The translations under genes were made by a program, and so were the position numbers. Shown piece after piece: positions 53,561 through 64,000 of a stretch of DNA of 64,000 nucleotides (the first letter of the stretch is position 1; every line of letters begins with the position of its first letter). The DNA lies in contig JASAND010028276.1 of assembly GCA_030248195.1 (NCBI GenBank), positions 1 to 64,000 of the forward strand, in the 5' to 3' direction. This stretch comes from Trissonchulus latispiculum (Eukaryota > Nematoda > Enoplea > Enoplida > Ironidae). The notes beneath the pieces were generated by a model, which ran no database searches, was not told the origin of the DNA, and saw only the letters and a program-made list of their open reading frames with translations.

Positions 53561-54674
53561 TCACAATAGTAGCTGTTGGGCTCTTCACAGAAATCAGCAT
53601 ATAGGAAAGTCGCTATTCATTTAATGGTGGTCAGTTTCAATCAACAATAACCTAATTGTAAGCCCATAATGAGGCTGCATTGGCTAACGGTCGGTTGCAC
53701 CAAATCGGACTAGCTATTCTGAAAAGAGAAATTCCGGAATCACTATTTCTATTCTCATTTTATTCCAATCTTTCTTTGCATTAAATTCATATAGGATTAA
53801 CGATTTGTTAACAGTTGTGTTATTACTATGTTATAGTTATTGATTAGCTATGCCATATATTCCGCAGCTGTTACGAAACATTGTCAAAATTTTGTAAACA
53901 AACAAATGTTAAAAAACAGAGTTAAATGCTTGCATTTCAGTTTTCATCTTCTTAGAAAGAAATTTTTGGCGGTTTTTTGTTCACTGCATTTATTTTTCCC
54001 AGTTTATCAGTCATGATCTTTATAGTTCCCTGTCAGTGTGGTTGTTGTCACCAGCAAAGAACAAGGAAACTTTGTGATCTCTAACCTTTTACGGTACTTT
54101 ACGTCCGGTTCACACTAGAGCGCAAGCACAAGCACAAGCACAGTTTCAACCCGCATCCGCTTTGCACATCTCATGACACCCATTAGTGATACGCACTGTG
54201 TCCGTAGAAATATGTGACGTCGTTGTTTTTAAAGCACAGTGTCAAAAGTGCAGCAAAATTCTGCATCGCCTGACGGCCCTCCGGCAAAAGACTATCAACA
54301 TTTTTCTTAATTAGTGAGTCAGTCATTGTCAGGGTAACGGTTTTCGGCTCCAACCGGTTTTCAGAGGATGCCGAAATGAAAGATAGAAAGGAAGTTAGGA
54401 GGTGGTCCATTAACCAAAACGGAGGCTTCTGGCTAACTCAGAGTACTCAATAAACAAACTGAGTTAAGGGTAAGAAGCTCCCAGTCTCGGGGTTGCTGCA
54501 CTTAGGACTAGATCTTGTGTCTATTCACTAATCCAGTTGAAAATAGAATAGTAGAGTCTAAATAAAAGGGGAATGGTTTCACCATGTTTTTAGACAGGCA
54601 AATTTCGGTTTTATTGAGCATTTATTAGTTAATTAACAATAGTGGCAAATCATTTTCACAGTATCTCCAAGGGT
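53561..54674. other. Intergenic DNA
   Basis: No gene supported. GTTCACACTAGAGCGCAAGCACAAGCACAAGCAC (54110-54143) resembles the end of a DNA element with a short AAGCAC repeat, but no partner end was found. Confidence 0.4.
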
Positions 54675-54830
54675 CTTTTCAAGAAAGGGTAGAGCAGAAC
54701 AGAGCAGAGTTGTCTTGAACATTGTCTCTTCTAAGTCTCATAACACCACTAAAGCTGACATTTTCTGTTTTAACTATTTCATAAAAAGAATCTAGTTAAT
54801 TTTTACTCTACTCTACCCTTTCTTGAAAAG
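54675..54830. mobile_element. Short inverted-repeat element, 156 bp
   Basis: CTTTTCAAGAAAGGGTAGAG (54675-54694) and its exact inverse (54811-54830) are perfect 20-bp inverted repeats around an AT-rich centre. No target-site duplication is evident. Confidence 0.7.
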
Positions 54831-55180
54831 GCTTAAGTTAGAATAAGTAAACGGTATTGTGTTTTGTCTTCACCTAAAATTGTGACAATGAATCTTTGTG
54901 ATTGAAACTACAACCGCTGTTCTTACACAAATTTCAATACTCAGTGTTGTTTGGCATGTTAAATAATATTTGCAGAATCTGATTTTAGCTTTCGTTGGAA
55001 TGCACAGATCGTCAAAATGTTCTTAAACTTAGGTTCTTAGTTAAATGCTTAAATGTTTCTTGACATTGTTGGAAAATCTTGTCCCTTTTGTATTTTGATC
55101 TATTTGCTATGTTTGCTAAATCAGTATTTTTGTGCTAAGCTAATGTAGAGTTTAGTCAAACTAGGTGCACGTCTGTTTAA
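54831..55180. other. AT-rich spacer
   Basis: No gene or repeat recognised. Confidence 0.4.
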
Positions 55181-55280
55181 GCTGCTGGTTTCCTTTCGGG
55201 CATGTTTCTCTCTCACGGCTTTAATCAGTTACCAATCTAGCTAAAACTTATGGAACAACTCATTTTCATGCTCCTGCTTC
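55181..55280 (+). mobile_element. TTAA-family element, 5' fragment
   Basis: TTAA (55177-55180) then GCTGCTGGTTTCCTTTCGG...ACGGCTTTAAT...TAGCTAAAACTT, matching 11809 and 30971. It ends after about 100 bp. Confidence 0.65.
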
Positions 55281-55719
55281 GCGAGCAAACGTTCGACGTA
55301 AAAATTGAATGGTAAAAGTTAAAATAGTTGAACCGTGAACTTCTCCCTTTGGTTTGTTTTTCCAGATCTTTCAAATCTTTCATTTTGTCACAAATTATTC
55401 GGTTCCCCTCAACCCCCTTTCCCTGAAGCAGCATTTAGCTATGCGAACGGTCAATGTTTTCTGAAAACAACAGATGAATGTTCTTTTCCAGCAAATTAAT
55501 TATTCATCTTAATTATGTCAGATCCAAGAGTAATGCTTAATTGACCTAGTTTCCTCGGCAACCTCAGGCTGGCCAGAAAAACAGCATAATTAGTGCTGGC
55601 GGGAACTAACTGGATTTCGTTTTACTAATTGTTGAAACCATAAGCTAGCGAATGGCCGAACTTACAGCTTTCCGATTCCTGCTATGGGTTCCGGTGACCA
55701 CAAACGGTTAGTTTACAGT
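55281..55719. other. Spacer, no gene recognised
   Basis: AT-rich DNA between repeats. Confidence 0.35.
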
Positions 55720-55855
55720 CAGGCAATTAGCTCATTTGGCAGGGCGTTTGCGTAGTGTGGAAAAATTGTGAAATCGGGTTCCTTCGTGGGTCTGCAATCC
55801 GCATGTCTTCTAAACTTCCACGGTACAGGACTTTCTCCTGCTTTCTCATTTCTTG
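55720..55855 (+). mobile_element. tRNA-derived SINE-like element, copy 3
   Basis: Box A-like TTAGCTCATTTGGCAGGG and box B-like GGGTTCCTTCG, then a tail with ACTTCCACGGTACAGGACTTTCT like copies 1 and 2. Strongly diverged. Confidence 0.5.
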
Positions 55856-56631
55856 TTTTTCATATTTCTGTTTTTCGTTTGTTTTTCGAAATGTTTTTTT
55901 CATATTTACATGTTTGATCTAGCAGCAGTAGCTGGTTGTCTGAAGTCAGTTTTATGACTACTAAACAGACTCTTCTCACTCTGGATTTATCATCAGGGAA
56001 ATTACTATTACCACGTTGTTTTGAGATTTTCACTGCAAAGTTTCGCATATTTACTGCTGGTATTGTTGTATCGTCGTTTATCAATATCGTTTCTCATGGG
56101 GCCGTAGAAAACGTTATCAACCTCTAAGCAGGGTTTATGTACTAGTTTGGCCTAACTTTGCTATCCTTATTACACTAAATTAGCAGGGGCTGCCACTTAC
56201 CTGACACTTGGGCGTTGTCAACTTTGGCACTGAGGATTTTGCAAGCTAAGGGCTCCGGGTACTTTACTACATACTTTACATTTTCTCTAATAGGGCTAAA
56301 AGTTTGCGGGGACACAACTCAACTTCTGTGCTAATCCATTATGTCTTGTCTGAACTCATGTTCAGTCAACCAACGTGTATGACGACATAACACTAACTTA
56401 AATCAATTATCGTTTACCTAAGGCCCGCAATAAACCGGTTCTTAATTTTGTTTACATCCTAGAAATGAAATTACTGCATTTCTGAGTGAAAGATCCCAGA
56501 TTCCTTGCCTCTGAGACAACATTAACAAAAAGAAGGAGCTGTGGCTGTACTCGAACCTAAGATCTGTCGCTTGGCATTCTAGAAAGCTAGCAAAAAACTA
56601 CCTTGAGATTTTAATTTCTTTTTTCCAGTGT
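55856..56631. other. Intergenic DNA
   Basis: No gene supported. GTACTCGAACCTAAGA (56548) is a box-B-like remnant on the minus strand, possibly a fourth SINE relic. Confidence 0.35.
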
Positions 56632-56639
56632 GCCGTAGA

Positions 56640-58054
56640 CAGGGTTTTTTTGGTTTTCGGATTTGCGTCAACCTTGCGTCCAGCTAATTTTAAGTTGCGT
56701 CCCGTTAAGAAATTTTGCGTCCAGGTAAAATTATTGTTTCAGCGTGTTTTATATGCAAAAATTGTATTCTTTATAAAAATGTCGATTAGTGAAACATAAT
56801 TTAATCGTATGAAAAAGTACTTTGAATGGTGATGCTACTGAACAGTAATGCACGATTACAAAATATGTGAAATACGCCCTATATACACGACGGGGGGTTT
56901 GGGGGGCGGAGCCCCCCAGAAGTTGAGAAAATTTTTTGCGATTACGGAAAAATCCGTAATGCAAATGTTCAAAAAGATTTAATTGGCATCTGTTGTATCT
57001 AACACATATATATCATGACCAATTTTCGATATTATTGACACACATTATTCAGATGTTTTGATGTTATAGTTAAACTAATTAAGAATTAGTTAAATAGTTA
57101 TGAAATTAATATTATTCAGAACAAAGGCAGTAATCTTGTTTTGAAAACTCTGAGAACTAATGAATCTCAAAAACATTATGGCAAACAAGCAGCGGAGGGT
57201 CTGGGGGGCTCCGCCCCCCAGAAGTTGGAGAAAATTTTTGAAATTACGGATAAATCCGTAATGAAAATAATTAAAAATATGAATTTGTCATCAGTTACAT
57301 TTAACTAACATACCTAAGGCATTTTTGTGTAAATTATAGAATTTTGAGTTGTTTTCATTTTGAGAAGTCAGTATCAATAAACAAAGAGCGTGTATGCGAT
57401 GCGCAGTGCAGTATTAATCAAAGGAAAAACAGTGAAATATTAACGTTGGTTACGAATACGATTGATTAACCCTTTAATGCCTGAATTTCTTCAGGACAAA
57501 CGTTTTTCTAATGACTGCGCGAGTTGAATGCTTTAAATGAACCAAAAAAATTGGATACTCTACAAATTTGGTTGACTTTTGGTAATTAAGGGATTAACCC
57601 CCGGAAGCTGAAAATGTTTTGAAAATCCAGTCAAAAACAAAATTTAGACTTCAAAAACTGTGCTAATGCAATTGTATGACCTCATTACATTATATGATCC
57701 CAAAAATTTGGATATTCGGCTACGGCTACAAATTTTATTAATTATGGGCTTTGACCTACATATGTATCGATACAGGTAGATAACTCAACAAGTACTGCAC
57801 ATTACAAAGCGTTGGCATTCGATGGCATAGTGGAAAACACCAGGGGGTCTGGGGGGCGGAGCCCCCCAGAAACCGAGAAAATTTTTGGAAAATATGGAAA
57901 AATTGTTACTGGAAACATTTAAAGTTTTCACTCTTACAAATGTGAATTTCCTCCCGAAATAATGTTGCGTCTAGCTTGCGTCCCGTTAAAATTTCGTTGC
58001 GTCAAGATAAGAAACTTTGCGTCCAGACGCACTTATGGACGCAAAAAAACCCTG
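56640..58054. mobile_element. hAT-like non-autonomous element, 1415 bp, exact TSD GCCGTAGA
   Basis: The ends CAGGGTTTTTTTGG and AAAAAAACCCTG are flanked by GCCGTAGA on both sides (56632-56639 and 58055-58062). TTGCGTCC motifs cluster in direct orientation near both ends (about 56665-56725 and 57962-58040). Inside, GGGGGGCGGAGCCCCCCAG or its inverse followed by AGAAAATTTT occurs three times (56895, 57197, 57850). 8-bp duplication and CAGGG ends fit hAT. No transposase frame. Confidence 0.93.
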
Positions 58055-58062
58055 GCCGTAGA

Positions 58063-58505
58063 CTAGCTAGATTAACAGACCCTTAGTTTGATTTGGTCAG
58101 CTGTTGTGAAGCCTGAAGCTGCATGTTTCACCACAGCTAGTATGTGGAACAGCTCTAACTGTAAATCATTTTGGTAAATCAGATCTTTGGTTCAGTCTAA
58201 GTTTGCTAGACTACAGCAAAATTATTTAACAAACTTATTCAACAGAACTAATGAAAATCAACTAAAAGTAAGTAGTTTTCTGCAACATTTGTAGATTTGG
58301 ATTCACAATATTCGCTGGTTTCCGGGTGATTTCGGGATACCTACTTTTGTTATCACTCAAAAACCTCTATTTTCCAGTTTACCTTACAAATTCATGATTA
58401 TCTAATTTTTTTACACTAATTAGCTTTAGCTGTTGTAGGTACGTACATAAGCCTATTTCAAGGGTGCCAGAAAAGCTGTCTAACTTGTGTTCACTCTTTA
58501 CCATA
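58063..58505. other. Spacer upstream of a candidate first exon
   Basis: AT-rich. An acceptor-like CCTATTTCAAG ends near 58462. No other signal. Confidence 0.35.
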
Positions 58506-58589
58506 ATGTCAACTCAAAGACAAGAAGTCATCCATTTTCTGAAATCGCAACAAGGACCAATCGGTCCAATTACAGTTAGAAAAATTGAG
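58506..58589 (+). CDS. Candidate first coding exon
   Basis: The ATG (58506) has A at -3. 28 codons read M-S-T-Q-R-Q-E-V-I-H-F-L-K-S-Q-Q-G-P-I-G and end at a donor (GAG|GTCAGT) in phase 0. The composition is protein-like. No downstream exon was identified, so the gene is unproven. Confidence 0.3.
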
Positions 58590-59030
58590 GTCAGTTAGAG
58601 AAAGAAAAGCAAGCTCATTAGTTGTCTGCATGTCTTTTCCATCTAGTTAAACACGAACATATATTGAGGTGGTGACTCGTTCTAGAAGCGTTTGCTTTGC
58701 TCAAAGCTAAAATTAAGTTGAAATTTGATGAGACTTGCCAAAATTATTATTCTACGTCGTACACGAAGGATACTCACCCCTATGTTTCTCGATTTGTCCG
58801 AAAAATTGGGGCAGCTGTGCAATGTGTGCTACACGAAATGAGCAAAACTTGGAAATCCAGCAGATAGTGTTGGTACATTTTTTCGACGGTCGACGGTACC
58901 ATTTTTCAACACAGTCAATCCCAAATATTTTTGGTTCAATTGAAGTGGCAATAATCTGCAAAAGTTAGTCCTTTTCTGCCCATTTATATCAATGTTTGCT
59001 ATGATCCCGGAAACGGCCCTGGAGACGAAA
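58590..59030. other. Possible intron / intergenic DNA
   Basis: No exon I can defend. The open frames at 58735-58968 lack motifs. Confidence 0.3.
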
Positions 59031-59032
59031 TA

Positions 59033-60121
59033 TAGAGGTCGGGGGAAAAAACCAAGGTAGTCACTTTTTGGACCCTGCAGAACTACCCAGTGGAGCAATC
59101 CGGCTATAAATTATTTTCTTATCAAGCCCTGTCTAGACTGTCATTTTGGTATATAAATCGCCTCTCTAGGTCCTGTCGTTAATTAGTAATTAGCGGTTAA
59201 TTAGCCGGGGTAAAAAACCAATGGCGGGAAAAAAACCAACCGATGGGAAAAAAACCAACCCCAGTATTCGGTCAGGGTAACTCATATTTGCGATTTTATG
59301 CATGCGACAGGTAAAATCGGCGTCGCTGACTTCATATCTGCAGTTATTTGTGCGATATTCCTTATAATAAGTGAGAAAATCAAACATCAAAATTTGCAGC
59401 ATCAACTGGCTATGTCATCAAATTTGCCAGTTTCTATGTTAAAATGCAAAAATTTGTAAATCTTTCGAAATTCAATGAAATAAATTAAAATAAACGTTGT
59501 TTCAGTGTTTTTTTCGCGTATTTCTTTGTCCCAGAGTACTTTTTGGCCGCTTTAGCTGAGCCAAACAGCCGATCCGCCGAAATGAGGTTTTTACCGGCTA
59601 GCACAAAATTGCCAAGTCCAAATGCAATTTTGAGCTGTTCACGTGAAAGAACGCATTAAACTTGCTATGTGGATGACTTTTGAGCAACTAAGAACCATTT
59701 TTGGGAGTTTGGCAGCAAAAGCAAAAATTGGTTTTTTTTCCACCCCTTGGTTTTTTCCCATTTTGTAAAAATTCTGCTGGCAGCTTGCCAAGCGTCGCAG
59801 GAAGGCGAGACCGACATTTTTGGAAAGAGCACATGTTGTTCTCATTGAAACTATTAAAAGTTATTATCTAACTGCTATGGAAAATTTTTTACAGGCCTTC
59901 AAAAATAGGCAAATTTTGAATTTTTGTTGGGTCAAAAATGCCAAAATTTTCAAAATGTCACAAAATGCTCAAAAGTGGTCCGATTTAGCTCAAATTTGGC
60001 ATGGTAGGTGGGATGGGCCCTACCAACTTGCATGCAAAATTTGAGCCCGCTAGCTCATTCCCATCGCCCAAACTGGGTTTTTTTCCCCACCACTTGCGGG
60101 TTGTTTTTTCCCCGACCTCTA
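59033..60121. mobile_element. TA-flanked inverted-repeat element, 1.09 kb
   Basis: The left end TAGAGGTCGGGGGAAAAAAC and the right end read inverted (TAGAGGTCGGGGAAAAAACA) match apart from one G. TA flanks both (59031-59032 and 60122-60123). Subterminal GGGAAAAAAACC words recur (59226, 59246) and inverted at 59725-59760 and 60076-60110. The style resembles the GGGAAAACCC words of the foldback pair at 8.5-14 kb. No transposase. Confidence 0.78.
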
Positions 60122-60123
60122 TA

Positions 60124-60275
60124 AAAATAAAATAAAATAATAAAAAATAAAACGAAATAAAAATAAATAAATAAAATAAAAACGAAATAAAATAAAACCG
60201 AAATAAAACCGAGCCGGCCCGGTCTTGACTACTGACCTGACCAGGCCCGAAACAGGCCCGAGTGACAACACTACC
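60124..60275. repeat. AAATAAAAT-rich simple repeat and a CCGGCCCGG motif
   Basis: About 75 bp of AAATAAAATAA words, then GCCGGCCCGGTC...CAGGCCCGAAACAGGCCCG, echoing the element at 24421-24905. Confidence 0.6.
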
Positions 60276-60960
60276 GTTTGGCAAGAAGCAGCAATTTCCA
60301 ACAAACGTGCCACTCTTTCTCTAGGTTGTCTTTTCCTAGTGGGGAATATTCCTTGAGCTTCTTATATTTTCGTGAAAATTTACAGTAAACGGTGAAGTAA
60401 ATTCTAACATAGCTAACCTTAACCAACTAGCTTTTCACTAGTCACTAGTTGGGAATTCGAAGTTCAGTTGGAGTTGGTTAGGTTTTGTAGTTGGTCGGGT
60501 GTGGGTTTTGCATATCTCTGTGGCAGCTGAGACGTATTCGATTTTGTTAATCTTGTACGAATATTCGGTGCTATTTCTTGTATGCATTTTGGTGCATTCT
60601 TGTATGCATAATTTGGTAATTTCTTCTGGTAGAATGTGTGAACCTGCCTTGCAATGTTTAGACTAAAGTATCCGTGTTCAAATTTCGATTTTGATTAGGA
60701 TTCATTTGATACGCACGAGAGGTGATCCCTGTAGGCATACACTACCGAGCTAGAACCTGCATAATTAGTCAAGTCAACGTTTATTTAGAGATACGTAGGC
60801 AACTTATTTTTTTACACTAGGACAACTAAGAACCTTTGCTACAAGGGCTGCTGAAGGTGGAACATTACAGTTTACGTAAATCTTTTTTCCCTGTAAACCA
60901 AACCGTCATCACAGAGTTTTTGTCTTCCTTGTTGTCTAATTCTACTAATTTCTCCGATTC
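60276..60960. other. Intergenic DNA
   Basis: AT-rich. No gene recognised. Confidence 0.35.
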
Positions 60961-60971
60961 AGTACAGCATC

Positions 60972-61172
60972 ATGGCGGCACCGGCCAGTCTAACTAGATT
61001 CGTTTACTGTCTCAGTCCTGAAAGCCTCAGTTTCATGGGAGCTCTAATTCTGTTAACCTACGCAAATGGAAATGTCCTTCAGAAACAGATTTCTTCTCAC
61101 TTTCTGAGTCAAAAACATGTCAGTCTCAGTTCCTTAGCACCTGCCAGGCTCAGATTTAGCGCTTTGGCTTAA
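60972..61172 (+). CDS. Candidate short ORF / first exon
   Basis: 66 codons from an ATG in good context (CATCATGGC), seven bases after an acceptor-like TCTCCGATTCAG. It starts M-A-A-P-A-S-L-T-R-F; the middle is hydrophobic (F-M-G-A-L-I-L-L). No domain recognised. It may be a first exon or chance. Confidence 0.2.
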   Translation: MAAPASLTRFVYCLSPESLSFMGALILLTYANGNVLQKQISSHFLSQKHVSLSSLAPARLRFSALA

Positions 61173-63270
61173 TCGGTGTAGCATAATCCTTTTTTGCAGG
61201 ATCTCACAAATGAGTTGTTTAGGAATTAAGGAGAGCACGTTTGCGTAGAATTATGGGGAAATGTCTGCTTTCGGTGAAGGCTTAAGAATTTTTGCAATTT
61301 TCTGGTAGTTTCTGTATGTTTCTGCAAAGACTGGTGTTAGGCATCAGACAGAAATAGTTGAGTTAAAAACAAATGTTCGACAAACAAAACATCCAGAGTT
61401 GACATTTTGAATGCAAATCTAGAAGGAGGATGTAGTAATGAGCACTGCATTGCAATTAGGTAATTATACGAACTGAAAAATTAGCAAGCACTGTTCTTTC
61501 AAGCACTAATAGACAGAGTTCTTTGTGTGAGTCTGCATGTATGTCGTAGCAAAACTGCACATGTTGGAAAATGTGCACAAGTAGTATAAAAACCCGGGTT
61601 CCAGACCACTTAGCTAATAATGCTGGCTTCTTGTAGCTACAATAAATTTCTATAACTTTTGCCTTAAAGTGAATTAGCTTTGATGTGGTTTACGACAACT
61701 ATGACCCTGAAATTCTAACTAGCCTTAAATCCTAAGTAGTATATATAGGAGAGGATAAATGGGAGCTTAGCAACACAACATAATGTTATTTGTGCAATAA
61801 GTATATGCATACGTTATTTCATGAATACAACTAAACCCGGTAAACTCACTAAACAAAGTAGTACTGGCTTCTACCAACTAGGAGCTTTACTCATTTCCCT
61901 TGACTAGCCCTTAAGTGTTTGTAATAGCCTAAATGACCTTGAAATGCTAATTAGCCTTAAAATCTTAGTAGTATATGAGAGCACAATTGGGACCTGTTTT
62001 TAGGCTATTTTGGGAGGCTCCTTTGGCTTGCATGGTTGCCACGGCAACGGGATCTATGCTAGTCATGTGAATTGCATAGGAACTGATAGCCTCTTGTTAC
62101 AGCGCTAACTTTTGCATGGAGACCGCCAACTATAAGCAGCAACAAACTTCCACAAGGAAAAGGCCAAACGTTTTTCAAACTTTTTCCAAACTATCCCCAT
62201 CTCACGCTCAATACTGTGAGGCAACCAAACTTCATCGATACTATTCCAAACAGTCCTGTGGTTGCCAACTGTCATTAAACTAACGTTTGCATGTCATGTC
62301 TGCTAAGATTATCTCTCCCAATAAACATTTTTCTACAGATTTCACAGACAAAACTTTCCATCTTGTTCTTATGTATCTTCCAGATTTTATACGAAAATTA
62401 CTTCAGAGCTCTTTTGAAACCGACCGCTCGCGACGACAGTCAAGTCAGACTGACGCCATATCAGATATTTCACCCTTTAAATAGTTTTTTAAACCCTATC
62501 TCCAGTACTTCTAGCACACGACCAGTACACCCACTCATACTGCCAGTCATACGCCCGGTCATGCTACCAGTTTTTTCGTACATCCCGTACGCCCACACAA
62601 ACACCCAGACATAGTAATTCCCTGCCATACTACGAGTCATATCACATAGTCATACTGTCAATTTCCTGATCACCCTTTACAGCTATACCTTTTGCGTGAT
62701 CGAGTCACTCCTGCAATACTCCGTGCATACATCGAGCTCCTGTATATAGCCTTTTAATCGTCCATCCACAATCAGATCTTGTTTCTTTCCGAACGTTATT
62801 AATCCTACGTTTCGTATTTCAGCCAGTCCAAACTAGCTCCGAGTTAACACCGAGTACACCGAACTTACTCCGACCCAGCTCCGAACCTGCTCCGTTCTTG
62901 CTCCATTTATGTATTTTAACCTTATTTATTCTTAATCGAGCCCTTCCTCGTCTACGCCTTGTGTCTTTTCTGGTAGTGCCACCGCCGCCAGGTCACTGTT
63001 TTTCAATTGCTCTCTTTAGAGAAGAAAGAAAAGAACAGAAAAGAAAATATCCCACATACTAGTATTCTTTTTGAAAGTTCCAGTAGACGGTATACAAGGC
63101 GAGGGAGGAACGGCAGGAGGTACATTCCAGGCCAGTTCATCACCCGTATTAACCAAGGCCATAACGATAAACCATACCCAACGATATTTCGCCAATAGCA
63201 TAGTGACCTCCGTAAATAAATCAACCAACGAAAACCTGAATAAATAAATTAAAATATAAAATAAAAGTGA
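61173..63270. other. Intergenic DNA with a short direct repeat
   Basis: ATGACCCTGAAATTCTAACTAGCCTTAAATC (61699) recurs diverged at about 61932. Between 62510 and 62660 a degenerate CATACT/CCAGT(A/C)-type word repeats about every 12-16 bp. No gene supported. Confidence 0.4.
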
Positions 63271-63443
63271 AACCATAACAAGTCAAAGGTGAAGACCCAT
63301 CCCTACCCGTGTATAAAACAGAAAAACATAAGGCCATGCAAACTTATAAGTGAACCATATTATGACATGGACATTCACACGCTATTAGGTGGCACATTTG
63401 CTGACCGCTCTGCCAGACTGATACTGATACTCGGCGGGCTTCA

Positions 63444-64000
63444 TCAGTGGCGTACCGATGTAACAGTTGCAGCTTTTAAAGTTTTGGAAACATTCTCGAA
63501 TATTATGAACGTCGTTTCTGCCCTGCAGTCCCACTCATTAGTGCGTTTTTTAGTAGTTGTGCCAAACATACACTTTACTACAAATATCCGACACGGAGAA
63601 CTTATATTTAACATCAAATTTTTGTTTTTAATAGTTCTCATAATAGCATGTTTCACAAGATCTTCATCATACAGTTTACTTATTGCTAAAGTTACCAGTT
63701 TTCTTGTTTTCGCGACAAAATTTTCCAAAACGTTACATATTCTGCCGTATCTATTAATTTCACCATTAATTACGTTATACAGACAACATCTGCTAATGTT
63801 ACTCCTAGCATCTGGTAACATTAGAGTGTCAAATGCAAAATTGTCTCTTTTATCATATACAGCTGTAACAAATTTATTGTTAGTTATAATATATTGATAT
63901 CCAATACGTCGGCATTGCTAGGATCTATATTAACTTTGTTTAGAGTAAGCGAGTCGGGGTACATGTTAACATAGTTTGAGTCCAATGTTTGGTCATCATT
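63444..64000 (-). pseudogene. Reverse-transcriptase C-terminal fragment, frame-shifted
   Basis: From the right edge the minus strand reads Y-P-D-S-L-T-L-N-K-V-N (frame 1), meets TAA near 63894, then continues in another frame with N-N-K-F-V-T-A-V-Y-D-K-R-D-N-F-A-F-D. A long AT-rich segment follows, ending V-T-S-V-R-H at 63444. The F-V-x-x-x-Y-D-K-R-D-x-F-x-F-D block and the later N-R-Y-G-R-I-C-N pattern resemble the C-terminal part of reverse-transcriptase proteins scattered through invertebrate genomes. The polymerase motifs lie outside the window. Confidence covers RT origin, not clade. Confidence 0.5.

Noticed and set aside
63289..63897. 202-codon hydrophobic plus-strand ORF
   Set aside because: It is the complement of the reverse-transcriptase fragment, which explains its Leu/Ile richness.
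42616..64000. A right-hand TGTCACGG terminus closing the Ginger-like copy B around Pol-OTU
   Set aside because: I looked for GCACCGTGACA or GCACCGGTGC downstream and found none; only unrelated GTGTCACG words near 47280 and 47653.

Overview
The window looks like nuclear DNA of a eukaryote, most likely an invertebrate animal. It has spliced-looking exons, tRNA-derived SINE-like repeats, Ty3/gypsy Pol remnants, target-site-duplicated DNA transposons and satellite arrays, and no bacterial-style operons. I cannot name the species. Almost everything is accessory DNA. I see no complete host housekeeping gene; most real coding sequence is transposon-derived and partly decayed.

Layout: (1) 0-2.5 kb, minus strand: a broken Gag-like gene with a basic, serine-rich N-terminus and a proline-rich C-terminus. 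(2) 3.0-3.65 kb: a ten-copy minisatellite. (3) 4.3-23.3 kb: a dense nest of non-autonomous DNA elements. A G-rich satellite on the left (6.6-7.9 kb) recurs as its reverse complement on the right (19.8-23.1 kb), and related 160-bp borders at 4.3 and 23.3 kb face each other. Inside are MITEs with exact target-site duplications, a 5.4-kb foldback pair, and an ~820-bp tandem duplication carrying a tRNA-like sequence; its second copy was split by two later insertions. (4) 26.6-39.6 kb: two ~7.1-kb direct copies of one segment, each with the same 256-259-bp minisatellite, several conserved candidate exons (one with a CxxC...CxxC zinc motif), and a TTAA-flanked element into which a foldback element with TGTCACGG ends and a CCGT duplication (Ginger1-like) had already inserted.

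(5) 39.6-46.3 kb is the most interesting stretch. A 5'-truncated Ty3/gypsy Pol (RNase H, zinc finger, DDE integrase, GPY/F) carries a C-terminal OTU cysteine protease domain. Next to it, on the same strand, is a decayed NADAR (YbiA-like, ADP-ribose/NAD-linked) ORF joined through one in-frame stop to an unknown region, then three overlapping proline-rich/helical ORFs. Tandem repeats and a perfect 24-bp palindrome follow (46.7-47.2 kb). OTU plus integrase with GPY/F is the known architecture of Ginger1 transposases; here it sits behind an RNase H, and it begins exactly where the second Ginger-like foldback copy is broken. (6) 47-64 kb: AT-rich DNA with a coiled-coil-like minus-strand exon (~50 kb), a cysteine-rich open frame with no methionine (51.0-51.4 kb), three SINE-like copies, a hAT-like element with an exact 8-bp duplication (56.6-58.1 kb), a TA-flanked element (59.0-60.1 kb), and a broken reverse-transcriptase fragment at the right edge.

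Domain calls rest on motif recognition alone; no database search was possible.
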